A stretch of DNA of 64,000 bases. It comes from Colimorpha sp002372855. Its GTDB lineage: Bacteria; Bacteroidota; Bacteroidia; Bacteroidales; P3. Below the pieces are notes generated by a model. The model worked only from the letters and a program-made list of their open reading frames with translations. It did not search any database and was not told the origin of the DNA. The translations under genes and the position numbers were made by a program. Positions 42,498-51,225 of this stretch are shown one piece after another (position 1 is the first letter of the stretch; each line of letters opens with the position of its first letter). The DNA lies in NCBI GenBank assembly GCA_946621635.1, contig CAMOOR010000001.1:62001-126000 (forward strand). The letters are read 5' to 3'.

Positions 42498-43910
42498 TCA
42501 TATTTCAACGTGGCGCTCGCGGCCCTCGACGTAGATGGCCGTCACGGGGCGTGCGGGACAGTAGTACTCGCAGGCGCCGCAGCCGAGGCAACGGGCCTCG
42601 TTGACGGCGGGCTTGCCGTCGACCATGCTGATAGCCGCCGAGGGGCAATGGCGTGCGCAGGCGCCACAGCCGATGCAGTTGTCGGGCAGCACCACGGCGT
42701 GGCCGATGGAGATGGCGGTCTTCTGCTCGTGGGCTATGGGCTGGATGGCGCCGGTGGGGCACACCTCGCTGCAGCGGGTACAGGCCGTGCGGCAATAGCC
42801 TTGGTCGAAGGCCATGTAGGGCTGGAGGAGGTTGGAGAGGCCCGTGGAGGGACGCAGCACGTGCTCGGGGCACTTGCTGACGCAGAGCTGGCAGGCGGTG
42901 CAACGGCTCTCGAAGTTCTTGAGGCTGATGGCGCCGGCGGGCTTGAGGGGCATCTGGCGGTCGGGGACCTGCTTGTCCTCGATAACGGCCAGGCCGCCGT
43001 CGAGTTTCTGTTCCTGGGCGTGGAGGGCGGTGGCGGCGCCGACGGCCACGGTGGTGGCGACGAACTTGCGGCGCGAGGGGTCGGCGGGGGTGCCGGGGTC
43101 TCCGGAGTTTCCGGGGTTTCCGGAGGTTCCGGAGGTTCCGGGTTTTCCGGAGGTTCCGGGTTTTCCGGAGAGGCGGGCCAATTTGATGGCGCCGAGCTTG
43201 CAGTTGGCCATGCAGGCCCAGCAGTCGACGCAGCGGGAGTGGTCGACGGTCTTATTGTCGATATTGATGCACATGGCTTTGCAGCCATGCTCGCACTTGC
43301 GGCAGGAGACGCACTTGTCGGCGTCGATCTTGATGCCGAAAAGGCGGAACTTGCTCACCAGACCCAGCAGCGAGCCCACGGGGCAGATGGTGTTGCACCA
43401 CAGGCGGCCGTACATGAAGCTCATGAGGCCGATGACCACGAGGGTGACGATGGCAACGACCAGCGGCAGGCCCGTGGAGTGGATGTTGGTCACCATGCGG
43501 GCGTAGGCGCTATAGGGGGCTATGAGGGCCGCGATGGCGTTGAGGCCGAAGACCATCAGCAACACGAAGAGCGCCAGCACGGTGTAGCGCAGCCAGTTGG
43601 CGGGCTTGCGATAGCGGAAAGGGCGGCGCTTGCCGAAAATGAGCTTGTGGAACCAGGTGAAGATGTCCTGGAAGATGCCCATGGGGCAGACGATGGAACA
43701 ATAGAGGCGGCCGATGAGGAGGGTCACCAGCAGGATGGCCACGACCATTACCACGTTGAGTGCCAGCACGGCAGGGAGGAACTGCACCTTGGGCATCCAG
43801 CCCAGCCAGTGGCGCAGAACAGCGCCGTCGGTGGTGTCGAGCAGCAGCGCCGTGATGCCGAAAAGCATCAGCGCGGCGAGAACGATACGTACGTATTTGA
43901 AGTACTTCAT
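42498..43910 (-). CDS. NapH-like membrane polyferredoxin with internal twin-arginine signal
   Basis: 470 residues. Residues 1-190: helices with GRLYCSIVCPMGIFQDIF and GRLWCNTICPVGSLLG, the double CxxxCP of NapH/CcoG-type electron carriers. Residues 200-240: two cytoplasmic [4Fe-4S] motifs (CVSCRKCEHGC, CVDCWACMANC). Residues 248-275: a Gly-Lys/Thr-Pro-Gly-Thr-Ser linker encoded by a TTCCGG repeat. Residues 280-299: SRRKFVATTVAVGAATALHA, a twin-arginine signal. The remainder has four more [4Fe-4S] motifs (CTACQLCVSKC, CTRCSEVC, CIGCGACARHC, CLGCGACEYYC). Likely passes quinol electrons to periplasmic Fe-S centres. Confidence 0.9.
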   Translation of the reverse strand: MKYFKYVRIVLAALMLFGITALLLDTTDGAVLRHWLGWMPKVQFLPAVLALNVVMVVAILLVTLLIGRLYCSIVCPMGIFQDIFTWFHKLIFGKRRPFRYRKPANWLRYTVLALFVLLMVFGLNAIAALIAPYSAYARMVTNIHSTGLPLVVAIVTLVVIGLMSFMYGRLWCNTICPVGSLLGLVSKFRLFGIKIDADKCVSCRKCEHGCKAMCINIDNKTVDHSRCVDCWACMANCKLGAIKLARLSGKPGTSGKPGTSGTSGNPGNSGDPGTPADPSRRKFVATTVAVGAATALHAQEQKLDGGLAVIEDKQVPDRQMPLKPAGAISLKNFESRCTACQLCVSKCPEHVLRPSTGLSNLLQPYMAFDQGYCRTACTRCSEVCPTGAIQPIAHEQKTAISIGHAVVLPDNCIGCGACARHCPSAAISMVDGKPAVNEARCLGCGACEYYCPARPVTAIYVEGRERHVEI

Positions 43911-43943
43911 TTTCTTGAATTTCTGATTTCTAATTCCTGATTC

Positions 43944-44804
43944 CTAATTATTTTTCAGCATGGCATACACCGCCAGGCCGGCGACGGACTTGATGCCGGT
44001 CTTCTTGGTGATGCTCTTGCGGTGGGTGTTGACGGTATTGACGGCGATGTTGAGCTTGGCGGCAATCTCCTTGCTGCTGAGGCCCTGGGCCACCAGCACG
44101 AGGACCTCCTGCTCGCGGTCGCTGAGGTCGTAGTCCTCCGGAGGCATGAGGAGCAGCTCCTCGATCATGGCGTGCTTCTCCAGGTCGCGGCTGAGCTGCA
44201 TGATGTCGAACACAAGTTCCATCATCTCCTCGTTGAGGCGTTCGCCGGGGATGTACTTGTAGATAATCTGCGTGAGGTCGGAGAGCTTGTCCTTGATGTT
44301 GTCGTGGCTTTTCACGTAGTGGTCGGTGACGGCCTTGCTGAGGGGTTCGCCGTCGGAGAGGGTGTCGAGCATGGAGATGAGGTTGCGCTCCTCGCGGCGC
44401 ACGTGGTCGCGCACCTCGCGGCAGTAGTCGGCGAAGTACTTCTTCAGCACGGCCGACGACTGGTCGCCGGCGCTCTCGGCCACATGGTCGAGGTGGTGTT
44501 GCATGTGGGGCAGGCGCTCCTCGATGTAGTAGCGGTGGCTGGCCTGCAGGTGCTCCACCACCAGGCGGTGGTCGATGGCGGCAACCTCCTCGTCGTCGGG
44601 GCGGTAGTCGTCGAAGCTGTATATGTTGCACACCGTCAGGAAGAAATTCTCGTCCACACCGCGCTCGCGGCAGACCTCCTTCACGCTTTTCTCGCCGAAT
44701 CCCAGGGGAATGCCGAAACGCGGCAGCATCAGGATAAGGTCGTAGTTCGACGCTATCATGTCTGCCATCTTCATGCGGCTGGTGAAAATAGTCCGTTTGC
44801 TCAC
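43944..44804 (-). CDS. LuxR-type regulator with hemerythrin-like (RIC/ScdA) sensor domain
   Basis: 286 residues. An N-terminal ScdA-like helix segment (MADMIASNYDLILMLPRFGI, PLGFGEKSVKEVC), then a hemerythrin-like four-helix bundle with His/Glu ligands (QASHRYYIEERLPHMQHHLD; REVRDHVRREERNLI; TDHYVKSHDNIKDKL). The C-terminal HTH is of LuxR type (LSDREQEVLVLVAQGLSSKE, AVNTVNTHRKSITKKTGI). It probably senses O2, NO or iron status via a di-iron centre and controls the operon below it. First gene of the redox operon. Confidence 0.9.
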   Translation of the reverse strand: MSKRTIFTSRMKMADMIASNYDLILMLPRFGIPLGFGEKSVKEVCRERGVDENFFLTVCNIYSFDDYRPDDEEVAAIDHRLVVEHLQASHRYYIEERLPHMQHHLDHVAESAGDQSSAVLKKYFADYCREVRDHVRREERNLISMLDTLSDGEPLSKAVTDHYVKSHDNIKDKLSDLTQIIYKYIPGERLNEEMMELVFDIMQLSRDLEKHAMIEELLLMPPEDYDLSDREQEVLVLVAQGLSSKEIAAKLNIAVNTVNTHRKSITKKTGIKSVAGLAVYAMLKNN

Positions 44805-44849
44805 TGTTATAGTATGTTATATGGTGTTAGACACCTTGGGTTCGCCGTG

Positions 44850-44857
44850 CAAAAATA
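44850..44857 (-). promoter_or_regulatory. -7 box for the redox operon
   Basis: The minus strand reads TATTTTTG with GCACG following, 45 nt upstream of the regulator ATG. Confidence 0.6.
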
Positions 44858-44997
44858 CGAAAAAAAAATGATTCTCCGCGAGTGTATTATAATTTCGTTC
44901 AATTTTTTTGCATGCACACCTCCCCTCCCCCTGCCCCTGACGCCCTGCGCACACCCACCCATCCGCCTGCCAACACCCTGTCATCTCCCACCATCGC

Positions 44998-45052
44998 AGG
45001 GGATGGATAGGAGTTGGGTAGGAGATGAGTAGGAGTTGGGTAGGAGTTGGTA
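44998..45052. repeat. GGTAGGAGTTGGGTAGGAG repeat
   Basis: Five units of TAGGAG(A/T)TG in tandem, inverse of the CTCCTACCCAACTCCTACC tract at 37254-37272. The rest of the divergent gap 44858-45148 is C-rich (44925-44995) or A/T-rich promoter sequence, without genes. Confidence 0.7.
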
Positions 45053-45136
45053 CCTCTTTCATACTGATTTATAACAGGTTGGAGAATGGCAAAATTCGGC
45101 CTTCGACAAAGATTTTTTCAATTTTGAAATTTTTGC

Positions 45137-45144
45137 TATTTTTG
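45137..45144 (+). promoter_or_regulatory. -7 box abutting the GH3 start codon
   Basis: TATTTTTG followed by CAG and then ATG at 45149. Transcription would be expected to begin within a few nt of the start codon, so the mRNA may be leaderless. Confidence 0.5.
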
Positions 45145-45148
45145 CAGT

Positions 45149-47269
45149 ATGAAAAGAAGATTCCTCTACATAGCAACAGTACTGATACTGACATCGTTCC
45201 GTCCCGTTTCGGCGCAGACTTTCCCGTGGCAGGACACCACCCTGAGCCTCGATGCGAGGGTGGAATGGCTCGTGCAGCACCTGACCCTCGACGAGAAGCT
45301 GAGCCTCATGGTGCACCAGAACCCCGCCATCCCGCGGGTGGGCCTGCCGGCCTACAGCTGGTGGAACGAGGCGCTGCACGGCGTGGGACGTGCGGGATTG
45401 GCCCGGGTGTACCCCATGCCCATCGCCATGGCGGCGACGTTCCGCCCCGGGTGGGTGCAGAACGTCTTCGCCGACGTGGCCGCCGAGGCACGCCACAAGT
45501 ACCGCGCCGCGCAGGACACCGGCGGCACCGGCGACTACACGGGTCTCACCTTCTTCACACCGAATATCAACATCTTCCGCGACCCGCGCTGGGGGCGCGG
45601 CATGGAGACCTACGGCGAGGACCCCTACCTGACGGCCCGCATGGGGCTGGCCTGCGTCGAGGGCCTGCAGCACGGCTGGGAGGAGGACTGGCAGGGACGC
45701 CCGCTGCTCACCGCAGCCTGTCTCAAGCACTTCGCCGTGCACAGCGGTCCCGAGGGCACACGGCATGAGTTCGACAGCCGCGTCAGCGACCGCGACCTCC
45801 GCACCACCTACCTGCCGGCGTTCGAATACATCATCAAGAACAGCGACGTCCGCCAGGTGATGTGCGGCTACAACCGACTGAACGGCAGCCCCTGCTGCAC
45901 CAACCGCCGCCTGTTCGACATACTGCGCAACGAGTGGCACTACGACGGCCTGCTGGTCACCGACTGCTGGGCGCTGAACGACGCCTACGAGACCGACACC
46001 GTGATTCCCCGCCACCGCACCCACGCCACCGCCGCCCTGGCCTACAGCGACGCCTTCGGGCGCGAGGTGGACCTCGAATGCGGCAGCGGCCTGACCGCCC
46101 TGCGCGAGGCATGGAGCACCGGCATCCTGCCGGCATCCAAGATAGACGAGCACGTGCGCCGCCTGCTGCGGGTGCGCCTGGCGGTGACCGACGAGCCCGT
46201 GCCCGCCGAGGAGGAGGTGTGCCGCGAGCCCGTGCCCTTCGGTATCGAACGCGCCTCCATGGTGCTCCTGAAGAACGACAACACCCTGCCGCTGGCCCGC
46301 GGCACCAGGGTCTACCTCGAAGGTCCCAACGCCACGGACACCCTCATGCCCCTTGGCAACTACAACGGCACCCCGGACCATACCGTCTCCATCCGCGAAG
46401 GACTCCTGAACATCCGCGACAGCAAAGGCAACATGATTCAGCTGGTCTCTACCGCCGACAGCGCCGACGTCATCGTCTATGCCGGCGGCCTCAGCCCCCA
46501 GCTGGAGGGCGAGGAGCTGCAGGTGGACGAGCCGGGCTTCTACCGTGGCGACCGCACCCAGATCGAACTCCCGGCCTATCAGGTCTCCGACATCCGTCGG
46601 CTTAAGCAATCGGGCAAACCGCTGGTGCTGCTGCTCTGCACGGGCAGCGCCCTGGGCCTGGAGGAGGTGGTGGACGAGGCGGACGCCATCCTCGTGGCGT
46701 GGTACGGCGGCGAGGACATGGGCAGCGCCGTGGCCTGGCAGATGTGCTTCCCCGCAGGCTGGTCGCTCTTCGGACGCCTGCCCGTCACCTTCTACCGCAA
46801 CACACGCCAGCTGCCCCCCTTCGACGACTACGCCATGCAGGGCCGCACCTACCGCTACATGGAGGCCGAGCCGCTGTTCCCCTTCGGCTATGGTCTGGAC
46901 TACAGCTCCTGCCGCATGGGCAAGGTCAACTTCGACCCCGCCAGCCTCACCGTCACCGCCACCGTGCATGCCGACAGCTGCCGTATGCCCAAGTGCATCA
47001 CCAATCCCATCGTCCAGGTCTACCTCAAGAATCCCTCCGACCCCGACGGTCCGCGCAAACAGTTGGTAGGCGTTGGCGAAGGGCACCTCTTCGCCGGCAC
47101 GAGCGACGAGGTCAGCATCCAGCTGGACCCCTTCTGGTTCCGCCAGTACAACCCCACCACCGACCGCATGGAAGAACCCGCCGACGGCACGCAGATGACC
47201 CTGCAGGTAGGCTTCAGCAGCGACGACAAAGACCTCGTCGACATCCCCTTCCGCTACCGCAGGAGGTAA
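45149..47269 (+). CDS. Glycoside hydrolase family 3 (beta-xylosidase/glucosidase type)
   Basis: 706 residues. Signal peptide MKRRFLYIATVLILTSFRPV ending SAQ. N-terminal GH3 barrel: YSWWNEALHGVGRAG, FFTPNINIFRDPRWGRGMET, CLKHFAVHSGPE, and the nucleophile Asp in LVTDCWALNDAY. The C-terminal alpha/beta domain (MVLLKNDNTLPLARG; WYGGEDMGSAVAWQMCFPAG) and a fibronectin III-like end (VSIQLDPFWFRQYNP) match xylan-type 1,4-beta-xylosidases. Exported; releases terminal sugars from plant or host oligosaccharides. It converges on the BspA-like gene with an 11-nt gap. Confidence 0.92.
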   Translation: MKRRFLYIATVLILTSFRPVSAQTFPWQDTTLSLDARVEWLVQHLTLDEKLSLMVHQNPAIPRVGLPAYSWWNEALHGVGRAGLARVYPMPIAMAATFRPGWVQNVFADVAAEARHKYRAAQDTGGTGDYTGLTFFTPNINIFRDPRWGRGMETYGEDPYLTARMGLACVEGLQHGWEEDWQGRPLLTAACLKHFAVHSGPEGTRHEFDSRVSDRDLRTTYLPAFEYIIKNSDVRQVMCGYNRLNGSPCCTNRRLFDILRNEWHYDGLLVTDCWALNDAYETDTVIPRHRTHATAALAYSDAFGREVDLECGSGLTALREAWSTGILPASKIDEHVRRLLRVRLAVTDEPVPAEEEVCREPVPFGIERASMVLLKNDNTLPLARGTRVYLEGPNATDTLMPLGNYNGTPDHTVSIREGLLNIRDSKGNMIQLVSTADSADVIVYAGGLSPQLEGEELQVDEPGFYRGDRTQIELPAYQVSDIRRLKQSGKPLVLLLCTGSALGLEEVVDEADAILVAWYGGEDMGSAVAWQMCFPAGWSLFGRLPVTFYRNTRQLPPFDDYAMQGRTYRYMEAEPLFPFGYGLDYSSCRMGKVNFDPASLTVTATVHADSCRMPKCITNPIVQVYLKNPSDPDGPRKQLVGVGEGHLFAGTSDEVSIQLDPFWFRQYNPTTDRMEEPADGTQMTLQVGFSSDDKDLVDIPFRYRRR

Positions 47270-47280
47270 AAATCCTATTA

Positions 47281-49053
47281 CTATCTAACCACCACGACCC
47301 TCCGCACAGGAGCATTGCCCACCTTCACCAAGTAGACTCCCGTGGCAGGGACATCGAAACTGGCCGACGGCCCTCTATCCGTGCCATGGGCCGGCAGAGG
47401 ACGTCCGGCGACATCGTACACCATCACTTCGGGCAGGCGGCTGCCGTCGCCATTCTCGACCACAATCTGGCCGTTGCGCTGGTAGACATGCACATCGATG
47501 GTCTGGATGTCGTCTATGCCTTCAGCGGTGACGTAGATTGTGTCATGAAGCCAGATTGTGTCGTACTCCGTAAGCGTGATATAGGTTGTATCATGAATGA
47601 CCACTGTGTCGTGGACAACAAGGGTGTCTTGATAGGGAGTGCCGTTGGCATAGAAAATCGCCGTCAGCTGGACATCGCCGACAACGGCAAAGGTGTAAGG
47701 GTTGTACGTCGACCCATCGCTCCAATGCGAGAACTGGTATCCGCTGTAGGGTATGGCCACCACCGAAGCGGCTGCGCCATAGGGGTACCGGCCGTTGCCT
47801 GTAAACGTGCCATGGGCGATGCTGTCCACCGACAGCTGCACCGCAAAGGTATCGATACCGAAAATGGCCGTGAGGACAATATTCCCATCGATAGAAACCG
47901 TCCTAGGATTCTCGGTATTGCCGTCGCTCCACATGACAAAATGATAGGGCGCCAATGCGGTAGCGGTCACGACGACAGAGTCCAAATAGTCGAATTCGCC
48001 ACCTGCACTTACCGAACCGATATTGGTGTCGGAACTGAGCGTGGTCAATGTATACCTGTTTTTGGCAAAGGTGGCCGTCAACGTGCTGTCGCCCGTAAGG
48101 AACAAAGTGTCGGTCGACAATGTGCTGCCATTGCTCCATTGCACAAAATGATAACCATAGTTTGGCAAGGCCTGAACCACAGCACTCGAATCGCAACGGA
48201 CATATTGGGAATCAGCATCCATGACGACCGACGCCGTTCCCCAGTCGGGCATGCCAGAAGCGACCGTCATCGTCAATCCGACAGCGGGATATAGATAGGT
48301 ATGGGCCGTTCCCAAAACGCTCCGGTAGGCATGGTATGAGCCACACGGAATATCAATCAGCAGACTGTCGTTTGTTTCATAAAAAAGGTTTGTCCCAACC
48401 GAAGGAGCCACATCCGACTTGAATACCAACGTATCGAGACTCCTACAGTTCCAGAACATCAGTCCGCCGAGGCTCGAAACGGACTGCCCGAAGACGACCT
48501 TCCGCAAGCTATAACATTGCGAAAAGGCTCCGTAACCAACCGAGGCAACAGCATCGGGAATGACCACCGAGACCAGGGAGGTGTCGTTCTCAAACAACCC
48601 CTGCTCGATTATCGTCAACGAGTCCGGCAACGTAATCGACACTATGTTGAAACTGCCGGCAAAAGCGCCACGCCCAATGGAAGTCACAGAGTTGGGAATC
48701 ACCAAGGACGCCAAGCTGTCGCATGCAACGAAGGCCCGCATGACGATTGTTCTTACCGTATTAGGGATCTGCACCGTCCGCATCGTTGCATACTCGAAGG
48801 CCTCGTGGCCGATTGACGTAACCGGATACACAACGCCGTTGTAAACAACGCTGTCCGGAATGATCAAGTCGCCGTTCAAAGAACTGCCATAATTAGGGTA
48901 GTTGTAATTGCACTTGGCAACTTCGGCTTCGCCGTTTACAATGCTGTAATACAACGTGTGGCCCGAAGGGGTGACAGCCGAAAAATCATAGGCCATAGCC
49001 ATGCAAGGCAATGCCAGCACAGCCATCATAAGGAGAATCCGCTTTATATTCAT
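47281..49053 (-). CDS. BspA-like leucine-rich repeat surface protein with T9SS type A domain
   Basis: 590 residues. Signal peptide MNIKRILLMMAVLALPCMAM. Residues about 60-250: BspA/TpLRR repeats (VTSIGHEAFEYATMRTVQIP, PNSVTSIGRGAFAGSFNIVS). Residues about 270-450: three InlB B-repeat-like units (YHFVQWSNGSTLSTDTLFLT, YHFVMWSDGNTENPRTVSID, YQFSHWSDGSTYNPYTFAVV). Then a Thr/Val-Asp-Thr-rich stretch (HDTVVIHDTTYITL) and a type A sorting domain ending GVYLVKVGNAPVRRVVVV. Likely surface-displayed, binding host or polymer ligands. It is divergent to the fucosidase gene. Confidence 0.9.
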   Translation of the reverse strand: MNIKRILLMMAVLALPCMAMAYDFSAVTPSGHTLYYSIVNGEAEVAKCNYNYPNYGSSLNGDLIIPDSVVYNGVVYPVTSIGHEAFEYATMRTVQIPNTVRTIVMRAFVACDSLASLVIPNSVTSIGRGAFAGSFNIVSITLPDSLTIIEQGLFENDTSLVSVVIPDAVASVGYGAFSQCYSLRKVVFGQSVSSLGGLMFWNCRSLDTLVFKSDVAPSVGTNLFYETNDSLLIDIPCGSYHAYRSVLGTAHTYLYPAVGLTMTVASGMPDWGTASVVMDADSQYVRCDSSAVVQALPNYGYHFVQWSNGSTLSTDTLFLTGDSTLTATFAKNRYTLTTLSSDTNIGSVSAGGEFDYLDSVVVTATALAPYHFVMWSDGNTENPRTVSIDGNIVLTAIFGIDTFAVQLSVDSIAHGTFTGNGRYPYGAAASVVAIPYSGYQFSHWSDGSTYNPYTFAVVGDVQLTAIFYANGTPYQDTLVVHDTVVIHDTTYITLTEYDTIWLHDTIYVTAEGIDDIQTIDVHVYQRNGQIVVENGDGSRLPEVMVYDVAGRPLPAHGTDRGPSASFDVPATGVYLVKVGNAPVRRVVVVR

Positions 49054-49128
49054 TTTCTATCTAATTATCTATGTTTTACACGGTTCCATGCCGGGTTCCA
49101 TCCGCCGACAAAAAGAGAAACCATGTTG

Positions 49129-49136
49129 CAAAAATA
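49129..49136 (-). promoter_or_regulatory. -7 box for the BspA-like gene
   Basis: The minus strand reads TATTTTTG followed by CAACATGG, 75 nt upstream of the ATG. Confidence 0.55.
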
Positions 49137-49194
49137 CAAGTATTTTCCGACATGGCAAAATCGAATATTCTCCTGCGTGAAAAAACGGCCAATT

Positions 49195-49284
49195 CTGCGC
49201 AGTCAAATGTGCAATATTTTGCAAAAACTGCGCAGTCTAGTGTGCAGTTTTTTGGGGAAAGTGCACATTTGAGTGCGCAGTTTT
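49195..49284. promoter_or_regulatory. Cluster of CTGCGCAGT-like sites in the divergent BspA/GH29 region
   Basis: CTGCGCAGT at 49195-49203, ACTGCGCAGT at 49227-49236, TGTGCAGT at 49241-49248 and GTGCGCAGT at 49273-49281, plus CAAATGTGC (49204-49212) opposed to GCACATTTG (49263-49271). All lie between the two divergent -7 boxes; the last is next to the GH29 -33 region. Could be a regulator-binding array or another repeat family. Confidence 0.45.
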
Positions 49285-49296
49285 AAATATTTTTTG

Positions 49297-49304
49297 TACC
49301 TTTG
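49297..49304 (+). promoter_or_regulatory. -7 box for the GH29 gene
   Basis: TACCTTTG followed by CAATG, 70 nt before the ATG at 49375. Confidence 0.6.
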
Positions 49305-49374
49305 CAATGAAACACGAGCGTCGAAAAGCATGGAAATAAACAGACACAAAGGATATTAAACGAATAATAGTCAT

Positions 49375-50667
49375 ATGAATTACAAAACCCTTTTGGTGGC
49401 AACCGTTTTAACAATTTGCACTTCAAACTTTCAATTTGCACGGGCGCAGCACGACAGTATCCCGGAGAGCGACCCGGCCATCGTCGGGCGCATCGGCGAG
49501 TGGCAGGACCTGAAGTTCGGCTTCATGATGCACTGGGGCATCTACGCCCAATGGGGCTGCGTGGAGAGCTGGAGCATCTGCAACGAGAGCTGGATTACCC
49601 GCGAGCGCATCGGTGCCGACGGCCGCCCGATCAAGGGCACCAAGGACGGCGACTACTACGAGTACAAGCAGGCCTACCAGGCGCTGAACCGCACCTTCAA
49701 TCCCCGGCACTTCGCCCCGCAGCAGTGGGCCGCGGCGGCCAAGAACGCCGGCATGAAGTACCTCGTTTTCACCACCAAGCACCACGACGGATACTGCATG
49801 TTCGACAGCCGCTACACCGACTACACCTCCATGCACAGCCCGGCGAAGACCGACTTCACGCGCGCCATCGTCGACGCCTTCCGCAAGGAGAACCTATGGA
49901 TAGGCCTCTACTTCAGCAAGCCCGACTGGCACTGCGACGACTACTGGGCCCACGAATGGGCCACGGCGGACCGCAACGTGAACTATTCCATCGCCGACCA
50001 CCCGGAGCGCTGGCAGCGCTACCAGGAGTTCACCTACAACCAAATCCACGAGCTGACGCACAACTACGGCCCCGTGGACATCCTCTGGCTCGACGGCGGC
50101 TGGGTGCGTCCGGCCTGGAGCGTCAACGACGAGACACGCCCCTGGCTGGGCTGCAGCGGCCAGGTGCAGGAACTGGACATGCACCGCCTGGCCTCCATCG
50201 CCCGCGAACGCAATCCGCAGACCCTCATCGTGGACCGCAGCGTCGGCGGCCGCTACGAGAACTACCGCACCCCCGAAAAGCAGGTGCCCGACACCCTCCT
50301 CCCCTACCCCTGGGAGACCTGCATGACCATGGGCGACAGCTGGAGCTACGTGCCCAACGACAACTATAAAAGCACCAAGACCCTCATCCACATGCTCTGC
50401 GACGTCGTGGCCAAGGGCGGCAACCTGCTGCTCAACGTGGGCCCCGACCCCGACGGCAACCTGCCCGCCGAAGCCCTGCAGCGCATGGAGGAGATGGGCC
50501 GCTGGCTCGACAAGAACGGCTACGCCATCTACGGCACACGCCCCCTCTACCCCTACTGCGACGGCGACAAGCGATATACACAATCGAAGGACGGCCGCCA
50601 CCAGTACGAAATCACCCTCCTCGACGAGTACCCCTACGCCACGGTTAAAAAACTGAAAAGAAAGTAA
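49375..50667 (+). CDS. Alpha-L-fucosidase, GH29
   Basis: 430 residues. Signal peptide MNYKTLLVATVLTICTSNFQ ending ARAQ. LKFGFMMHWGIYAQWG, MKYLVFTTKHHDGYCMFDS and the nucleophile in VDILWLDGGWVRP are GH29 signatures; NLLLNVGPDPDGNLPAEAL follows. Length fits the catalytic domain plus a short beta sandwich. It removes fucose from host glycans or plant polymers in the periplasm or outside. Confidence 0.93.
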   Translation: MNYKTLLVATVLTICTSNFQFARAQHDSIPESDPAIVGRIGEWQDLKFGFMMHWGIYAQWGCVESWSICNESWITRERIGADGRPIKGTKDGDYYEYKQAYQALNRTFNPRHFAPQQWAAAAKNAGMKYLVFTTKHHDGYCMFDSRYTDYTSMHSPAKTDFTRAIVDAFRKENLWIGLYFSKPDWHCDDYWAHEWATADRNVNYSIADHPERWQRYQEFTYNQIHELTHNYGPVDILWLDGGWVRPAWSVNDETRPWLGCSGQVQELDMHRLASIARERNPQTLIVDRSVGGRYENYRTPEKQVPDTLLPYPWETCMTMGDSWSYVPNDNYKSTKTLIHMLCDVVAKGGNLLLNVGPDPDGNLPAEALQRMEEMGRWLDKNGYAIYGTRPLYPYCDGDKRYTQSKDGRHQYEITLLDEYPYATVKKLKRK

Positions 50668-50760
50668 GGTTTAAGGTTTAAAGTTTAAGGTTTAAGGAGG
50701 CTACGCTGCCCCCCGATGCCTTAAACTTTAAACCCTAAACCTTAAACATTAAACCTTAAC
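50666..50760. repeat. TTTAAGG inverted repeat after the fucosidase
   Basis: GGTTTAAAGTTTAAGG arm, GGGAGGCTACGC-like centre (50698-50720), CCTTAAACTTTAAACCC arm, filling the gap to the next gene. Same family as in the etf region. Confidence 0.8.
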
Positions 50761-50766
50761 GCACAA

Positions 50767-51225
50767 ATGACCAAGGAAGAGAAATACATCGCCCTGCTGC
50801 CGCAGGCCAAAGCCCTCTGCGAAGGCGAGAGCGACACGATAGCCAAGATGGCCAACATCAGCGCCCTGCTGCACCACGAATTCGGGTTCTGGTGGACGGG
50901 GTTCTACAGAGTTTTGGCCTCACCCCAAGAAGAGGGGGAGTTGGTGCTGGGACCCTTCCAAGGGCCGCTGGCCTGCGTGCACATAGGCTACGGCAAGGGC
51001 GTATGCGGCACCGCCTGGAAGGAGCGCCGCACCGTGGTGGTGCCCAACGTCGAGCAGTTCCCCGGCCACATAGCCTGCAGCAGCGAGAGCCGCAGCGAAA
51101 TCGTCGTGCCCGTGTTCAAGGGCGAAGAGGTCGTCGCCGTCCTCGACATCGACAGCCGCGAACTCGCCACCTTCGACGACACCGACCGCCGCTATCTGGA
51201 ACAGGTCGCCGCCCTCATCTCCTAA
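50767..51225 (+). CDS. msrC: Free methionine-(R)-sulfoxide reductase (GAF domain)
   Basis: 152 residues. GAF-domain enzyme reducing free Met-R-sulfoxide with thioredoxin. EFGFWWTGFYRV, GKGVCGTAWKERR and HIACSSESRSEIVVPV hold the catalytic and resolving Cys residues; the third Cys is in GPLACVHIGYG. VLASPQEEGELVLG (50910-50950) contains a CCTCACCCCAAGAAG repeat-derived peptide in the loop after the first GAF strand. Cytoplasmic, antioxidant. Confidence 0.92.
   Translation: MTKEEKYIALLPQAKALCEGESDTIAKMANISALLHHEFGFWWTGFYRVLASPQEEGELVLGPFQGPLACVHIGYGKGVCGTAWKERRTVVVPNVEQFPGHIACSSESRSEIVVPVFKGEEVVAVLDIDSRELATFDDTDRRYLEQVAALIS

Noticed and set aside
43088..43172. Collagen-like domain in the polyferredoxin
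   Set aside because: The Gly-x-x pattern is produced by TTCCGG repeat units also seen in atoE and the FAD fusion; it is too short and irregular to be collagen.
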